DNA from: Metridium senile
Lineage: Eukaryota; Cnidaria; Anthozoa; Actiniaria; Metridiidae
DNA: 64,000 nucleotides
Assembly: GCA_949775045.1 (NCBI GenBank)
Contig: OX459110.1
Coordinates: 8,640,970 to 8,704,969 of the forward strand
Direction of reading: 5' to 3'
Each line of letters opens with the position of its first letter. Position 1 is the first letter of the stretch. A model generated the notes under the pieces. The model had not been told where the DNA came from. It saw only the letters and a program-made list of their open reading frames with translations, and ran no database searches. This document shows, one piece after another, positions 1 through 11,700 of the stretch. The translations under genes were made by a program, and so were the position numbers.

Positions 1-505
1 TTTCTTGGGCTATCAACTACACGGAATATCTCAACACTAACCCCCGTATTCTTGACGAGTATAAAAAAGACAGAATAACGTTATCCCAGATATTCTTGGA
101 TCTTGGAATGACCTATTTCCTATCACCTATGACAACCTTTTTAAAATAGGTGTAAACATTAATTTGACAAAATCTGAATAACAAACGAGAGCAATAGACA
201 TTGTAATATTGGGTTCTTGTTATTTTTTGATTCTTGCTTTCGGGTGTGTCGACCTTTTTAAAAATGTTGTAAGAGTGAATTATGACAAGTATTTTTGAGT
301 AGTCGAGTGACGAGCGGTCGTGACGTAGAGGTTTCCAATTGTAGTAATTGACCGCTAATGAAATGACGTAATCATAATATCATGAGATTAGCGTTCATAG
401 TATTGTGTTGTTGATATTCACTATGAAGAGCGCCCAGAGATTTTCTATTAAGAATAATGAACAATCATTAAAAACAAGTGTTTGAAATAAATACTTTACT
501 TTTAT
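1..505. other. AT-rich sequence, no gene seen
   Basis: No open frame of useful length, no tRNA and no clear repeat was recognised here. It is ordinary AT-rich intergenic sequence leading into the pyrimidine tract. Confidence 0.5.
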
Positions 506-599
506 TTGGCTTGTGTTATTTCTTTGTTTCTTTGTGTGGTTGTTGGTGATCTTATTGTTGTTGTTGTTGGTGGTGTTGGTGGTGTTGTTGCTCTTCTAC

Positions 600-800
600 T
601 TCTTCGTTTTCTTTTTCTTCCTCTTTTACTTCTTTGTTTTCTTTGTCTTATTATTATTATTTGTCTTCTTCTTTTCCTTCTTCTTTTTCTTCTTCTTTTC
701 CTTCTTTATCTTCTTCTTCCTTTCTTCTTTCTCTTCTTCTTCTTCTACTTCTTCTTGTTTTTCTTCTTGTCCTTCTTCTCCTCCTACTTCTTCTTCTTTA

Positions 801-833
<33 letters not shown>

Positions 834-1110
834 TCTCCTTCTTCTCCTGACACTTCTTCTTCTTTATCTTCTTCTTCTTCCTCGTCTCCTTCTTCTCCTC
901 CTACTTCTTCTTCTTTATCTTCTTCTTTATCTTCTTCTTTATCTTCTTCTTTATCTTCTTCTTTATCTTCTTCTTTATCTTCTTCTTTATCTTCTTCTTT
1001 ATCTTCTTCTTCTTCCTCTTCCTCTTCTCCTTCTTCTCCTCCTACTTCTTCTTCTTTATCTTCTTCTTCTTCCTCTTCTTTGTCTTCCTTTTTCTTCTTT
1101 TTCTTTTCTT
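600..1110. repeat. Pyrimidine-rich (TTC/TCT)n low-complexity tract
   Basis: The plus strand is almost pure C/T with TTC, TCTTCC and TTTATCTTC units. At 905-1010 an 18-bp unit, TCTTCTTTATCTTCTTCT-like, is repeated about eight times. It opens overlapping frames on both strands (poly-Ser, poly-Leu, or Lys/Glu on the minus strand), but these are composition artefacts. Such homopurine/homopyrimidine DNA can form triplex (H-DNA) structures. Confidence 0.9.
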
Positions 1111-2042
1111 TCATTCAAACCCCAAACCACGCTAAATTAAATTAAAATCGTATTTTTGGGCATGTTGATCCACTTGGGCTCATTTTCCAGAAGCTATAAC
1201 CCATGAGATAAGTCGCCTTTGTCGTCACATTCAACCATTTTTTAACATTTTGGGTGTGCTACAACGTAATGCTTTCAGTCTAAGATTTTAAAATGCTTGA
1301 AAATTGACAAATGTGTTATAGCTCATGTAAAATACTGGAAAATGGCCGAAAAGACAAAATGATGAAAATTAATAAAAAGTGGCGAGAAAAAGACGATTTT
1401 TATGATGGGTTAAAGCCAATACAAAATGTTCAAAAACAGTCGAAAAGCCGATTGATGATTTTGATGGGTTATAGCCAGTACAAAATGCTGAAAAATGGCC
1501 GAAAATGACGGTTTTCGATGATTATATAGCCCATGCAAAATGCTGCAAAATTTCCATTAGTCGAATGCATTGGAAATCAAAGCTTATTTCTCTTTTTAAT
1601 GAAATAAAATGAACTTCCACAATTTGTTTTTTTGTGCTGACTCTGTAAACAAGTTTAAGAAATACCTTGAAGGCCACTTATCTCAATAGATATTTTTAGG
1701 GTTTTTTTTCTCTTCTTTACATAATTAGATTCTTATTAACAATGTAAAATGATATGCTTTTATTATTAATATATTTTTAACTATATATCTAATATATATT
1801 TTTGCAAATTAAATTGTTATTCTCTTAATTTTTTCAAATAACCATAATGCCTTCTGTTTTTGGGAGGTAGTCATTGTTATTCAAATTTGCAAATTTACTT
1901 GATTTGAATTACAATAGCTACTCCTCCCCCCCCCCCCCCCCCCTCCCCCCCCATAGATAAATGAATAAATAAGTAAATAAATAGTAATGAACTACTATTG
2001 CAAGTTTGAAGCCTGCCCCTAGGTTCATGATCCAATTATAAT
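1111..2042. other. Intergenic, short diverged tandem repeat, no gene
   Basis: Between about 1170 and 1550 a phrase of the kind 'GGTTATAGCC.AGTACAAAATGCTG.AAAATGGCCGAAAA' recurs three to four times with divergence. The rest is AT-rich and shows no coding signal. Confidence 0.5.
1926..1952. repeat. Poly-C run
   Basis: Eighteen C in a row, one T, then eight more C. It is G-quadruplex/i-motif prone, and its length is likely uncertain from sequencing. Confidence 0.9.
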
Positions 2043-2429
2043 TTAGGCAAATTGGTCAAAATGTGAGACAAAACTTGTCATATTGTATAGATTCTCGAAA
2101 AGAAAATACCTTGCCAAAAGTGCTATAATTTTAGAAGAGTCTAACAAAAGATATCGAGGCTGCTCAATGGAGAACTCGAAACCGAAGTGTTTATCAGTGC
2201 AGGCTTCTATGCTATTCTTCCGGCTGTGAGAGGAATATGGCGCGGTCTTCATCCCGCGCTCTCCGTAATTAAATCATTTTCAATAATATATCAAGCTAAC
2301 TGTCAATTCTAGCCTCTGGCTATTACAGTTAGCTACTACTATTGAATCTGTTTCAATTAAATATTGTTAAAAAAAATTGTAAAATATATGTAGTAAATAA
2401 AGATGAATTGAATTGAATTGAATTGAATT
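2043..2429 (+). mobile_element. Probable 3' end of a non-LTR retrotransposon (LINE)
   Basis: The segment ends in AATAAAGATGAATTGAATTG with five GAATT units, the simple-repeat tail typical of CR1/L2-type LINE 3' ends. Just before it lie T-rich and A-rich 3'UTR-like stretches. No reverse-transcriptase motif is visible, so this would be a heavily 5'-truncated copy. The 5' boundary is a guess. Confidence 0.4.
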
Positions 2430-2430
2430 C

Positions 2431-2652
2431 TACTGTTCCCCTTAACAATAGCGCCGCCATCTTAAAATGTTAGCACTGAGCCACCACACTGTGGACATTT
2501 TCAAGGTGCCATTCTAATATTATAACGTATTATAACAGACCGGCTCACTTATAACCTTACAAAGTTTTTAAAGGCCACAACATAGCAATATATACTGAGC
2601 AACTCGGAGCTCACTTTTCAAGATGGCGGCACCATTGTTAACCGGAACGATA
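2431..2652. mobile_element. Inverted-repeat element (MITE-like)
   Basis: The left end CTTAACAATAGCGCCGCCAT and the right end ATGGCGGCACCATTGTTAAC are imperfect inverted repeats about 35 bp long that enclose unrelated sequence. No coding capacity. It could also be a foldback element. Confidence 0.55.
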
Positions 2653-3690
2653 GAAGCCTTTATGGCGGCCGATTTCCTTTGCATGAGCAGAGTCTATTTA
2701 GTAATACATCCACAAGCCAGTGTCAACAAATACTGGTAGAACTGACATCGTGACCCTAAAGAACTGACGCATAAACCACGTGACAACTCTGATGTCATGG
2801 GTTGGGTTGCTAAGCAACGTCGACACCTGTAAATCGACAAACTTTAAGAAGTAAAAATCGTGGTGACCTGGGCAACAGGTGAAAAAGCAAACAAAAGCTT
2901 CTTTAGACTTAACCCACATTTTCATAGAAAATTACCCAACCTATAGATGACAATTTTAGCGATTTCTTTTGAAAATATTTTTTTTTTAGTTTTGATAGTA
3001 AGCGAGTGATTTTTTATATATAAATAAGAGCTTTAGTTTAGGTTGGAATTAATTGGTAAGCAAGTGTTAATGTCTTGTTTTGTTTAACCTAATCTCGATC
3101 AATTGTGTTAAACGAGATATTGATTTTACACGAAGACAAAATAGCCTCATATACTATATACATTCTCTAAAAGACCTGTATAGACTATTCACTGCATCTA
3201 GCAAAAATAGATTGTGTGAGTTTATTTGAATATCAAAATAGATGAAAAAAACTAACAATTTAAAAGAAAAAAAGACCGACCTATCCATGAAATACATGAA
3301 TGAAGAGCAATCTATACAAAGGTAAAAAAAACCTGTCCATTCAAAAAATCAAATTTGGTCATTAGAAATGGTTTCGCATTTTTTTTCATTCAATTTTTCA
3401 CTTTTCACTTTTCCTGAAATAATATATTTCATGGTATTGTATACCTTATCAACGCTTCGCTATCAATCGATCGGAACCTGTTTAAATTCAAACCTTTGCA
3501 ATATTGATCTACAGTGATCTACTTTGATCTAGTGACCCAACTAAATCAAGTCAAGCGAATAGATATGGTTGAGTGGTCGCACCCGTAACTTTCAATCGAT
3601 GTTAACCGGTGTTCTTATTGTTTCGTCTTATAGGTCAGTAACCGCTTCATTCGATAGACAAACAAGATCCACGTTTTTTCAAGTGATAAA
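2653..3690. other. Intergenic, upstream of the first secreted-protein gene
   Basis: AT-rich DNA with no supported exon or named repeat. The last few hundred bases are presumably the 5' regulatory region of the gene starting at 3838, but no specific factor site can be defended. Confidence 0.4.
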
Positions 3691-3701
3691 ACATTAAATC
3701 A

Positions 3702-3708
3702 TATATAG
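3702..3708 (+). promoter_or_regulatory. Possible TATA box of the gene at 3838
   Basis: TATATAG lies about 130 bp upstream of the ATG at 3838, leaving room for a start site near 3730 and a short leader. This is positional inference only. Confidence 0.3.
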
Positions 3709-3837
3709 ATACCAACAGTGTGAGGTCATCGAGTTGGCGTTTCGCACACCAAACGATCTCTTCAGAGAATCGCGTCTAGGTAGTTCCTTGTTGTGGGTTC
3801 TTAAACAAGAGGGGATATATTGTTTATTTTTATAACA

Positions 3838-5463
3838 ATGAAGGCCCTTAATTGTTTGGGCTGTTTTGTAGCATTGTTTTGTCTATCAAACGCCGGCGTT
3901 ATTCGTCGAGACGCCGATGGATACACAGTCCACGAAAGGCCGCCAGAACTCGTCGTTAACGCGGACACCGAAGGAGTTAAAGTACAAGCCAGGCCATCAA
4001 AACTCCAAGTCATCGCTTATCCACATCTACAAGGATTTCATCCATTTGAACACACGGCTGTATTAGGACCTCACAGTCCTCCGGTAAATATTGGGCCTAA
4101 TGCGCCCCCAGTTCATATTGGCCCGCATGTACCCGCTGTTCATCTTAGCCCAAGGGTCCCAAGTCTCCATTTTGGAACCAATGCTCCCCTTCTTCACGTT
4201 CGTCCTCATGCACCTTTCGTACACATGACACCACCTCTTTCTGCTGTGCATGCCTTAACTGGACCTCCTGTCCATGTGGTATCTCCATCCACTGTATATC
4301 ACCAACCACCTGTCGTTTTTCATCAGCCTCACTTTGCCTATCCTGGCTATGGCGGCTATGGCGGTGGTTTCTATGGTAGGTCCGGCATTCCAGAGGAAGA
4401 TTCCAGGAAGCCATACGTTCGTTCCAGGCGTGATATTCAGCTCGGAGGAAGAGTTAAGAGACAGTGGTATGGCTGGCATCCATTCCCTCATACAGTTAAC
4501 GTTGGTCCTCACACACCTCCTATTCATGTTGGACCTCATTACCCACCAGTACATATTGGACCTCATGTACCAGCGGTTCATATTGGACCACATGTTCCAG
4601 TGATTAACGTCCCTTCACATGTCCCTGCTATTCATGTAAGACCTCATGTCCCAGCTGTGCACCTTGGACCTCCAGTACCTATAGTCAACGCTGGTAACCA
4701 CTTCCCAGCTGTACATGTGACATCACCACCAACTATCTACCATCGACCACCAATCGTCATCCATCAGCCTCATATCGTCCACCCATACGGACAATGGAAG
4801 AGAGGTTACATCGCAAGACACGAATACCAACCTATTCATGTATACCAGCAAGAAAGCACTGAGACACCCAGCGAGGACAACAGACTTTCACTCAGATCAC
4901 TGATCGCTGGTGCTGGTGAGAATAAAGTCAAGCGTCAAATGTTCTCCAACGCTAACTCTGGACCTAACGGTGACTCTGTAATCTTCGTCCACCCCAGCCA
5001 AGCTCATGGTGGTGCTAGCGAATCTAACATGGGCTTCAACGACCTCCAAGGATTGGGGAGCTCAAACGCACTTGATCAAGGTGAGATGTCTCCCAAAGGT
5101 TTCGGTGGCGATAACTACAGTCCATCATCATTCAATGAGAACGGCGGGGGTGGAAATGAAGGTCTAGCAGGACTTACTGGAGGTAATCTAGGGGGTCAAG
5201 AAATGGGTGGAACCAGCTCCTTTACCGATAATAGTGGGATGAACCTTGGATCAATGGGTGGAGGCCAGGCTGGTATGTCAGACCTAGGAGGTGCAGCATC
5301 TCTCGGCGGAGGAATGCAAGGGCTTGCAGGAATGGGAGGTGGAAGCCAGATGGGGGGAGGCATGGAAGGTCAATCCATGAAGAGATCGTTTATTCCTCAA
5401 GAATACAGTGAACAAGAAAGTTATGATGATGGCAATTCACAGGATCTAGACATTTATGCTTAA
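3838..5463 (+). CDS. Secreted His/Pro-repeat precursor protein (541 aa, intronless), unknown family
   Basis: Single open frame starting at the ATG in context AACAATGA; the frame runs 18 bp further upstream but without an ATG. Residues 1-20 (MKALNCLGCFVALFCLSNAG) are a clear signal peptide, followed by RR. A short domain, PELVVNADTEGVKVQARP, is shared with the next gene. Then come two homologous blocks of a nine-residue repeat, G-P-H-x-P-x-(V/I)-H-(V/I). Each block ends in a YHxPPxVxHQPH phrase and is followed by basic cleavage sites (VKRQWYGW, WKRGYI, VKRQMF). The C-terminal third is Gly/Met/Ser-rich with a late MKRSF site and an acidic end. Likely exported and cut by furin-like convertases. 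The His-Pro and Gly-rich composition suggests a structural or metal-binding extracellular material (inference). I do not recognise the family. A multi-peptide precursor is the alternative. Confidence 0.85.
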   Translation: MKALNCLGCFVALFCLSNAGVIRRDADGYTVHERPPELVVNADTEGVKVQARPSKLQVIAYPHLQGFHPFEHTAVLGPHSPPVNIGPNAPPVHIGPHVPAVHLSPRVPSLHFGTNAPLLHVRPHAPFVHMTPPLSAVHALTGPPVHVVSPSTVYHQPPVVFHQPHFAYPGYGGYGGGFYGRSGIPEEDSRKPYVRSRRDIQLGGRVKRQWYGWHPFPHTVNVGPHTPPIHVGPHYPPVHIGPHVPAVHIGPHVPVINVPSHVPAIHVRPHVPAVHLGPPVPIVNAGNHFPAVHVTSPPTIYHRPPIVIHQPHIVHPYGQWKRGYIARHEYQPIHVYQQESTETPSEDNRLSLRSLIAGAGENKVKRQMFSNANSGPNGDSVIFVHPSQAHGGASESNMGFNDLQGLGSSNALDQGEMSPKGFGGDNYSPSSFNENGGGGNEGLAGLTGGNLGGQEMGGTSSFTDNSGMNLGSMGGGQAGMSDLGGAASLGGGMQGLAGMGGGSQMGGGMEGQSMKRSFIPQEYSEQESYDDGNSQDLDIYA

Positions 5464-6869
5464 GGTAGGAACCACTTTAAATTCACCGCATGAACATACA
5501 CTCAATGTCATTAACGTTGTCCAACTAAAGTAGAGATTAACACCACAACAAGTAACATGTGATTCTTTGTTTAGTTGTTTTCAGCAGTTGAAATTTCAAT
5601 TTTTAAATGAATAACAGTGAATATGGAATAGAAATTTTCAAAATTGATGCTAGTATCAAGCATTTAGAGCGAATTTATGTTGTGTCACGTGACATTTCTT
5701 TTAGTGTTAATATCTGTTTGGGTGAACCAGTTAATGACAGCGATTTTTGCTGTAATATTTCCGCTGTTTCTTTGTTTTAAGTACCTGTTTATGTTGTTGC
5801 TATTGTATATGATACTATTTTTTGTTGTTATTGATTCCATTGACAGTTTTGTACCTTTTACTGTTATGCTATTTTATTTTTTCTTAATTTTTTAAATAAT
5901 TGTTTTTGTATTCAAATTACACAAAATATATACAATGTATTGACAATACAATGAAATATAACTGTTATTTGTATTACCACAGGCAAAACAGGCAAAACAT
6001 AAGAGTGATTTTCCATCGTCTGTGAAAGAACAGTCAACGTAATGCATAGTAGTACACACTAATCCCATTGCTTTATTTTGTTTTATTTTGACTATTACTC
6101 ACTTACTAGTCTACTTCGTGGCACAGACGAAGGAAAAAACACTCTGTCGTTCGTACGCTCTTCCATAATTATTAGTATAAACATCCATATTTGTTAGTAA
6201 AATACAAAGGAATTCACTAATATGTGAATATCTTGATAAAGAATATAATAGCTTATAATTAAAGCGCTGTTGTGTTCACCGTTCGACCGAAAAAAGAACG
6301 AACGTCAACAAAAACTTGACATGCCAGTACTAACTTTAATGAACAAAATCTAACTGAAATGTTATTTATTATCTCTTTTCAGGAATAAAATTCAAGAATT
6401 GACAGTCAAATTGGTCGATAATTCGACATCAATGAGACCTTGTACAAACTGAAACAAAATATGAAGCGACGCTTCGACAATTCAAGACATTTCAAATTGA
6501 AATATCACAATACAAGATTTAATTTTAACGTTATCCAAGCCTCCATTTGACTTACGCGTCTTTTTGTGACGTCATTTCCACTCCAGTGCCTCACGTCCGT
6601 TTGTTGTAGAGCATGATGGGATAGCTTTCTTTTGTAACAAATAAGTAATAAATTTATGAGAAAGTGTAGAAGAGATCTCTTATTTTAAAGGCCCACTGGA
6701 AGGCGTTTTGATAGAATACGCAGGAACGATTATATCAATTGATTAGATGATGTAGCAATGTTCAGTATTTGTTTTATTAGAGTGATATGAATTATAATAT
6801 TTTAATCAAAATAAAAATTCGAAACATCCAGTTAAGTGCTTTATGTTTATATACACACTGATCGCAACA

Positions 6870-7130
6870 ACTAATGACGATGGTGGTGATAATGACGATG
6901 ATGGTGGTGGTGATGATGATGTTGATGATAATGATGATTGTGGTGATGACGAAGATTGAGGATACAACGATGTCGAAGATCATGATGGTGGTGATGGTGG
7001 TGATGATGTTGATGATAATGATGATTGTGGTAATTGTGATGATTGAGGATACAACGATTTCGAAGATCATGATGATGGTGGTGATGGTGGTGATGATGTT
7101 GATGATGTCGATGATCATGATGATCATGAT
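6870..7130. repeat. (GAT/GGT)n trinucleotide tract with a larger duplicated unit
   Basis: Imperfect GATGATGGTG runs. A phrase containing GATTGAGGATACAACGAT and TCGAAGATCATGATGGTGGT occurs twice, about 78 bp apart, so the tract grew by duplication of a longer unit as well as by slippage. Confidence 0.85.
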
Positions 7131-7199
7131 AATATCTTTATCATGGTGTCAATGTTTATTGCTTTTACTTCATACAAAGGCAGAAAAATCACAACAGTA

Positions 7200-7450
7200 T
7201 TCGGCTCCAATTGATAGTGGGGCCCTGTAGTATATCTGAGACCAGACTGTTATGCCATGAAACAATTCCCTACTGTTTGCGAAGAGCACAGCAGGACCTT
7301 TTACCTCCACATTATAGAGAATTAGAGTGAAAGCACACGGACGAAGTGAAGTGCCTTGCACAAGGGCACAAGCAATCACCCGCCGGGAATCGAGCCCAGA
7401 CCCTTAGGCCTGGAATAAGATCCACTTATCACCAGACCATTACGCCTCTC
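7200..7450 (-). mobile_element. Probable tRNA-derived SINE
   Basis: Read on the minus strand, 7449-7380 starts AGAGGCGTAATGGTCTGGTG (A-box-like) and is followed 30-40 bp on by GGGCTCGATTCCCGG (B-box). Next comes TGTGCCCTTGTGCAAGGCAC, which resembles the block after the tRNA head of many animal SINEs. The end of the body near 7200 is uncertain. Confidence 0.55.
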
Positions 7451-8749
7451 TGAATGGCGCAACGCTTTACATTACAACCATGATATTGGTAATTTCAAAA
7501 GTGATAAGATAACTGTATGGTAATGCGGAGATTAGCTAGCATTTTGAACATAATCTCTAATAACTCATCAGACACCCATCCCTTAAAAACCCTACCCCCA
7601 CCCCAACAACAACAACAACATCCATAACTGTTAGCATTCTGATTCGCGTTTGCATGCTGATCAAATATGTCAATTTGTATTAAATAAAAAAAAGCACTTG
7701 GCGACTATCAAAACATGCGAGAGTTGTTGAAAAGCGCTCTGCCCGATCTAATTGTTTATTTTATATATAACAAAGTTTCTCGCAAATTCATTATTATTAT
7801 TCATTACAGACATGATTAAATAAAGCAAATGCGAATTAAAAATATTTTGTTCTAAGAGTTTTCTAAAAGCGATTATAAGAACAAATTAGGTACTTGTCAA
7901 ATCGTAAATAAATAAGAAATATATAGATACCAAGAAGGCCTACTCCGAGTCATAAGATCGCCCATGATCGCCCCAAATCGCTTGAAATCACCTAAGATCG
8001 CCTAAGATCGCCTTAGAGTTTAGAAGCTTTTTGCTAAAATCGTCTAAAATTGCCTAAAATTACGGCGATTTTAGGCCCGGAGTAGGCCTTGAATAGAGAT
8101 ATAAATTAGTTCTTGTGAGGATTAGAAATACAATCTTTCAGGAAAACGCTTTTCAAAGTATATACGAGGGCATTTGAAAATCGAAAAATCTTTTCCAAAT
8201 AAGTTGAAATATATTTTACCACATTTGTCAACTATCGCTTCCATCCTTGACTTTCCGATATTCTAAAATACTATATTGTCGAAAACGTTTTTCTTTTAAT
8301 AAAAAGAATCAAACTCGCCCACTTTTAAGGAATCATCGAAAACATTATCCCAATTCACGGCAAGAAGTGGTAAAAATAAAACTAATCGCGTACAACAGCT
8401 ACTGTCCCTAGTATAGACTCTAAGCTATGCTTAATTATATACAATTGTGATAAATTAGCAAAACGTGCTTACGATAAAAAGTATCGATACATTTATAAGG
8501 GATTATTTGTGGTAAACTTCAGTTTAACTCGATAATTTCATCACTTGACAAAAGGAGAAAAAAGACAAAACATCGTTAATAATTAACAAGATAATGAACT
8601 CATTACTCTACGATTGACCAATCTCAACATCTACCTGTTGACCCAATCTAAGTATCTTCCATTTATTTGTCTTCAAAATTGTCCTTATTTTCTCGATATT
8701 ATTGATCGATTTTTACATGTCTAAAGTAATATAACCGCATCCTAAAGTC

Positions 8750-11700
8750 ATGGCGACTTCTAAAGGAATTCATTGGCTTGGTATATTGGGATTTCTGGTG
8801 TGTTTCAGTGGAGTTCTATCGAAGCCGTTGCCACAAGGTACAGTGACTCAATCAGGCGAGCCGTCGCATTTTCAAGTCGATGATAAATCCGCCGAGATTG
8901 AAGTAAATGCGAATCCTGCCGGAGTTAAAGTCAATGCTAAACCAGCATCTCTTCAAGTAGTGGCGAAGCCAGGTACTCCAGCTATTCCTGTGTACCATCC
9001 GGCTATTCATGTCGCTCCTCATTATCTACCGCCACCAATAATACACAGGGAGCCCGCAATGTTTTACGAACACCGCCACCATCATCATTGCCATCCGCCT
9101 TATTGCTTTGGAAGAAGCCGTGGATGGTTTTATGCAGGTTTGAGAAGGGATGATCTTCCCAAGCCCGTTATACACAGAAGTTTCACTGGAGATGCTCAAA
9201 GTGATAAGTCTTCAAGGATCCCTAGACCATATGACAGGGACAGTATTACTAGAGGGCTTGATGACAGGGACTCTTTGGGAAGAAAGCTAGACTATGATGG
9301 CAATGTAGTAAGTAGAAATCATAAGTCCTCAATACTAAGACCTGAGAAGGAAAATAAACAAAAAGGTTCCCACAAAAGACAGTTTATTGCTGGAATTCCT
9401 CAGTCATATCAACCACAAGGTATGAGTGCCCTGGGGTCACCAGGGTACGCACTACAGCCTTATAGCGCAATGCTAGGAGCGCGGGCACCTTTGGCAAGGA
9501 ACATTATCTCAAGTTATGGTGGTGCTCCAATGGGATTAGGAAACTATGGTACAGGGTCCTATGGTGCAGGATCCTATGGTGCAGGATCCTATGGTGCTAG
9601 TGCACTAAGTTCACTCTACAACCAACAGCTTTCAAATAGTGCCCTTGGGGGATCAAATCTCGGTCAAGCAAGTCAGGGTAGTCTTGGTAGTCTTCGTATG
9701 TACGGTGGTTATGGTGGAACCAGCCGATCACAGCTCAGCCCCTCCATGTTCTATGGATCACCCAGTTACAGCCCTGGAGCAGGTATACCTATTTGTTACA
9801 AGTCAATCATTATAGACCTAATCGAAATATGGCGACCTCGTATCGTTCTTAACTGTCTTGTCTCGTATTGAATACAATTTTCACTTGTATGCGAGGACGG
9901 TCAGTCAAGAACAAATGTTATTTAAATTGATGGTCATATTTCGATATAGTGTAGGATCATTGGGTCTTTTCATATATTAAGATACATTTTGATACATTAA
10001 GATACATTTTGTTCTGGCTTAGAGTTCTTTGTATTGGTATTGTATTGGAGGGAAGTGTTTCTTCTTTTGTTTGTGTTCAAGATGTATTGAAATGTATTTG
10101 TTCTTTATAACAGGGTATATCTTATTTTAAGTTCTTGAGAAATTACATATCTTTTGTTCCAATGAAAAACTTTGCTTTGATATTCCTGCTATCACAGACA
10201 CGTGCATTCTTTAGTTATACCTACACCCGGAGAAAAGCCCTCATGGCACATACCCCATGCCGAGCTAGAACTCGAAAATCGGATCATTATCATAACTGTA
10301 TCGCTATTACCATTATCATCAACATCATTATCAACTTTATCATGTTCCAGGTCCAAAGAGTAATATCATGAATAGTTTCATGCAATCAGAAATCAACCAC
10401 GAGCTCTATGGTTCCTCTGCCACGCCCAGCCCCCAAAGGTTTGAACAGGGGTACAGCCGTTCCATAATGGGTAATCCATATGAGCAACAACCCTCTGGAT
10501 ATGGTTCCCTGTTGTCAGGAAGGAGCCTCGGAGGTATGGGAGGTATGGGTGGTCCTCTAGGTGGACTTTATCAACCACGTTACCAAGGAGGGTTATTTGG
10601 TAACTATGGTAACTCAGCTATGATGCAACTGGCAAGGTTGTATGCTTCACAGCCATTAGCATCTACGATACCAGGTGAGGAGAAAATATCCATATTTTTT
10701 TTTTTTATTTCGGGTTGGCTGATAAGTAGAGCATTGGTTTTTCATGCAGGCTGCCGGGGTTTGCAGTACTGCCAGACCAATACTCAAGTTCTTAAATTAA
10801 TTAACGATAATTTACTTACTTGGTAATTTCTATCTGCAAATTGCTAGACTTTTTACGTCGTCTCGGATAAGTACGTAAAGTCGATGGCCCATGCATTCTC
10901 CCCTACTGCATTTCGTTTCCATCATACACCAACTAATGACTAATACACTGGGACGGTGTGAAATGCTCTAAATAACATACTTATAATATTATAAAACCAT
11001 ACTGACTCAGTAATTTGTATCACAATATTCTCAGCCATATATGCTCTATTTCAAAGAAAACAAACAATTTGAACTTTAATTGTATCTGAATATTCTTAGT
11101 CAATAGATCCTCACCTACTACAATATAAACGTTTCATTCTTCTTTCAAAGAATAAGATAAAGTTTTTGTTTTTAAAACAAACATTTTTCACATATTTAGG
11201 TATGCAACAGTACAGTGACCCAAGGCAGGCCACCCCACAGCTATCTTATCCATATATGGCAGGAGGCAGCTCAATGATCCAAAGGTCTAAAGTCCCAGGC
11301 TCTAAATCATCGACAATAACAAACAAGAAAAGTGATATAAAAAACGACAAAAAAGAGGTCAAAAACAGAACCTTGATTTCACCAAAGCAAGAGAGTGTTA
11401 AATTTACTTCAAGTAAACAGACAAGCAGAAAAGATGTGGTAACTGATCATAGAGAAACCAGAAACGAAGGTGAGAAGGAAGAAAAGAAATCCCGAAAGAA
11501 GAGACAACTATTAGCTGACAATTTAGGTGGATATGATTTAGATGCATTACAAGATGCCCTTGTTAACGAGGTCAAGAGAGAAATGATACTCGGAGCACCA
11601 GCTGAACCTCCACCAATAGCAGCGCTTACTGACGCACAGTCGTCGCTAGGGTTACCGTTGCCAGGGATAGAACCAATGCCAGCCGCCCGAGGAGGAGACC

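Larger units (their letters stand above)
5464..8749. other. Intergenic between the two secreted-protein genes
   Basis: Holds a GAT/GGT trinucleotide tract (6870-7130) and a SINE-like element (about 7200-7450). At 7925-8090 there is a short imperfect palindrome of CGATTTTAGG/CCTAAGATCG units. Otherwise AT-rich with no exon recognised. The segment just before 8750 should contain the second gene's promoter. Confidence 0.5.

Noticed and set aside
506..1145. Overlapping open frames of Ser/Leu/Phe or Lys/Glu on both strands
   Set aside because: They exist only because the DNA is a (TTC)n-like tract; no start context, splice sites or non-repetitive coding.
6792..7230. Met/Ile/Val-rich frames on both strands
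   Set aside because: Product of GAT/GGT trinucleotide repeats.
9783..9871. Read-through extension of the first exon of the second secreted gene
   Set aside because: The AG|GTATAC donor at 9782 joins in frame to 10351; the extension has unrelated composition and ends quickly.
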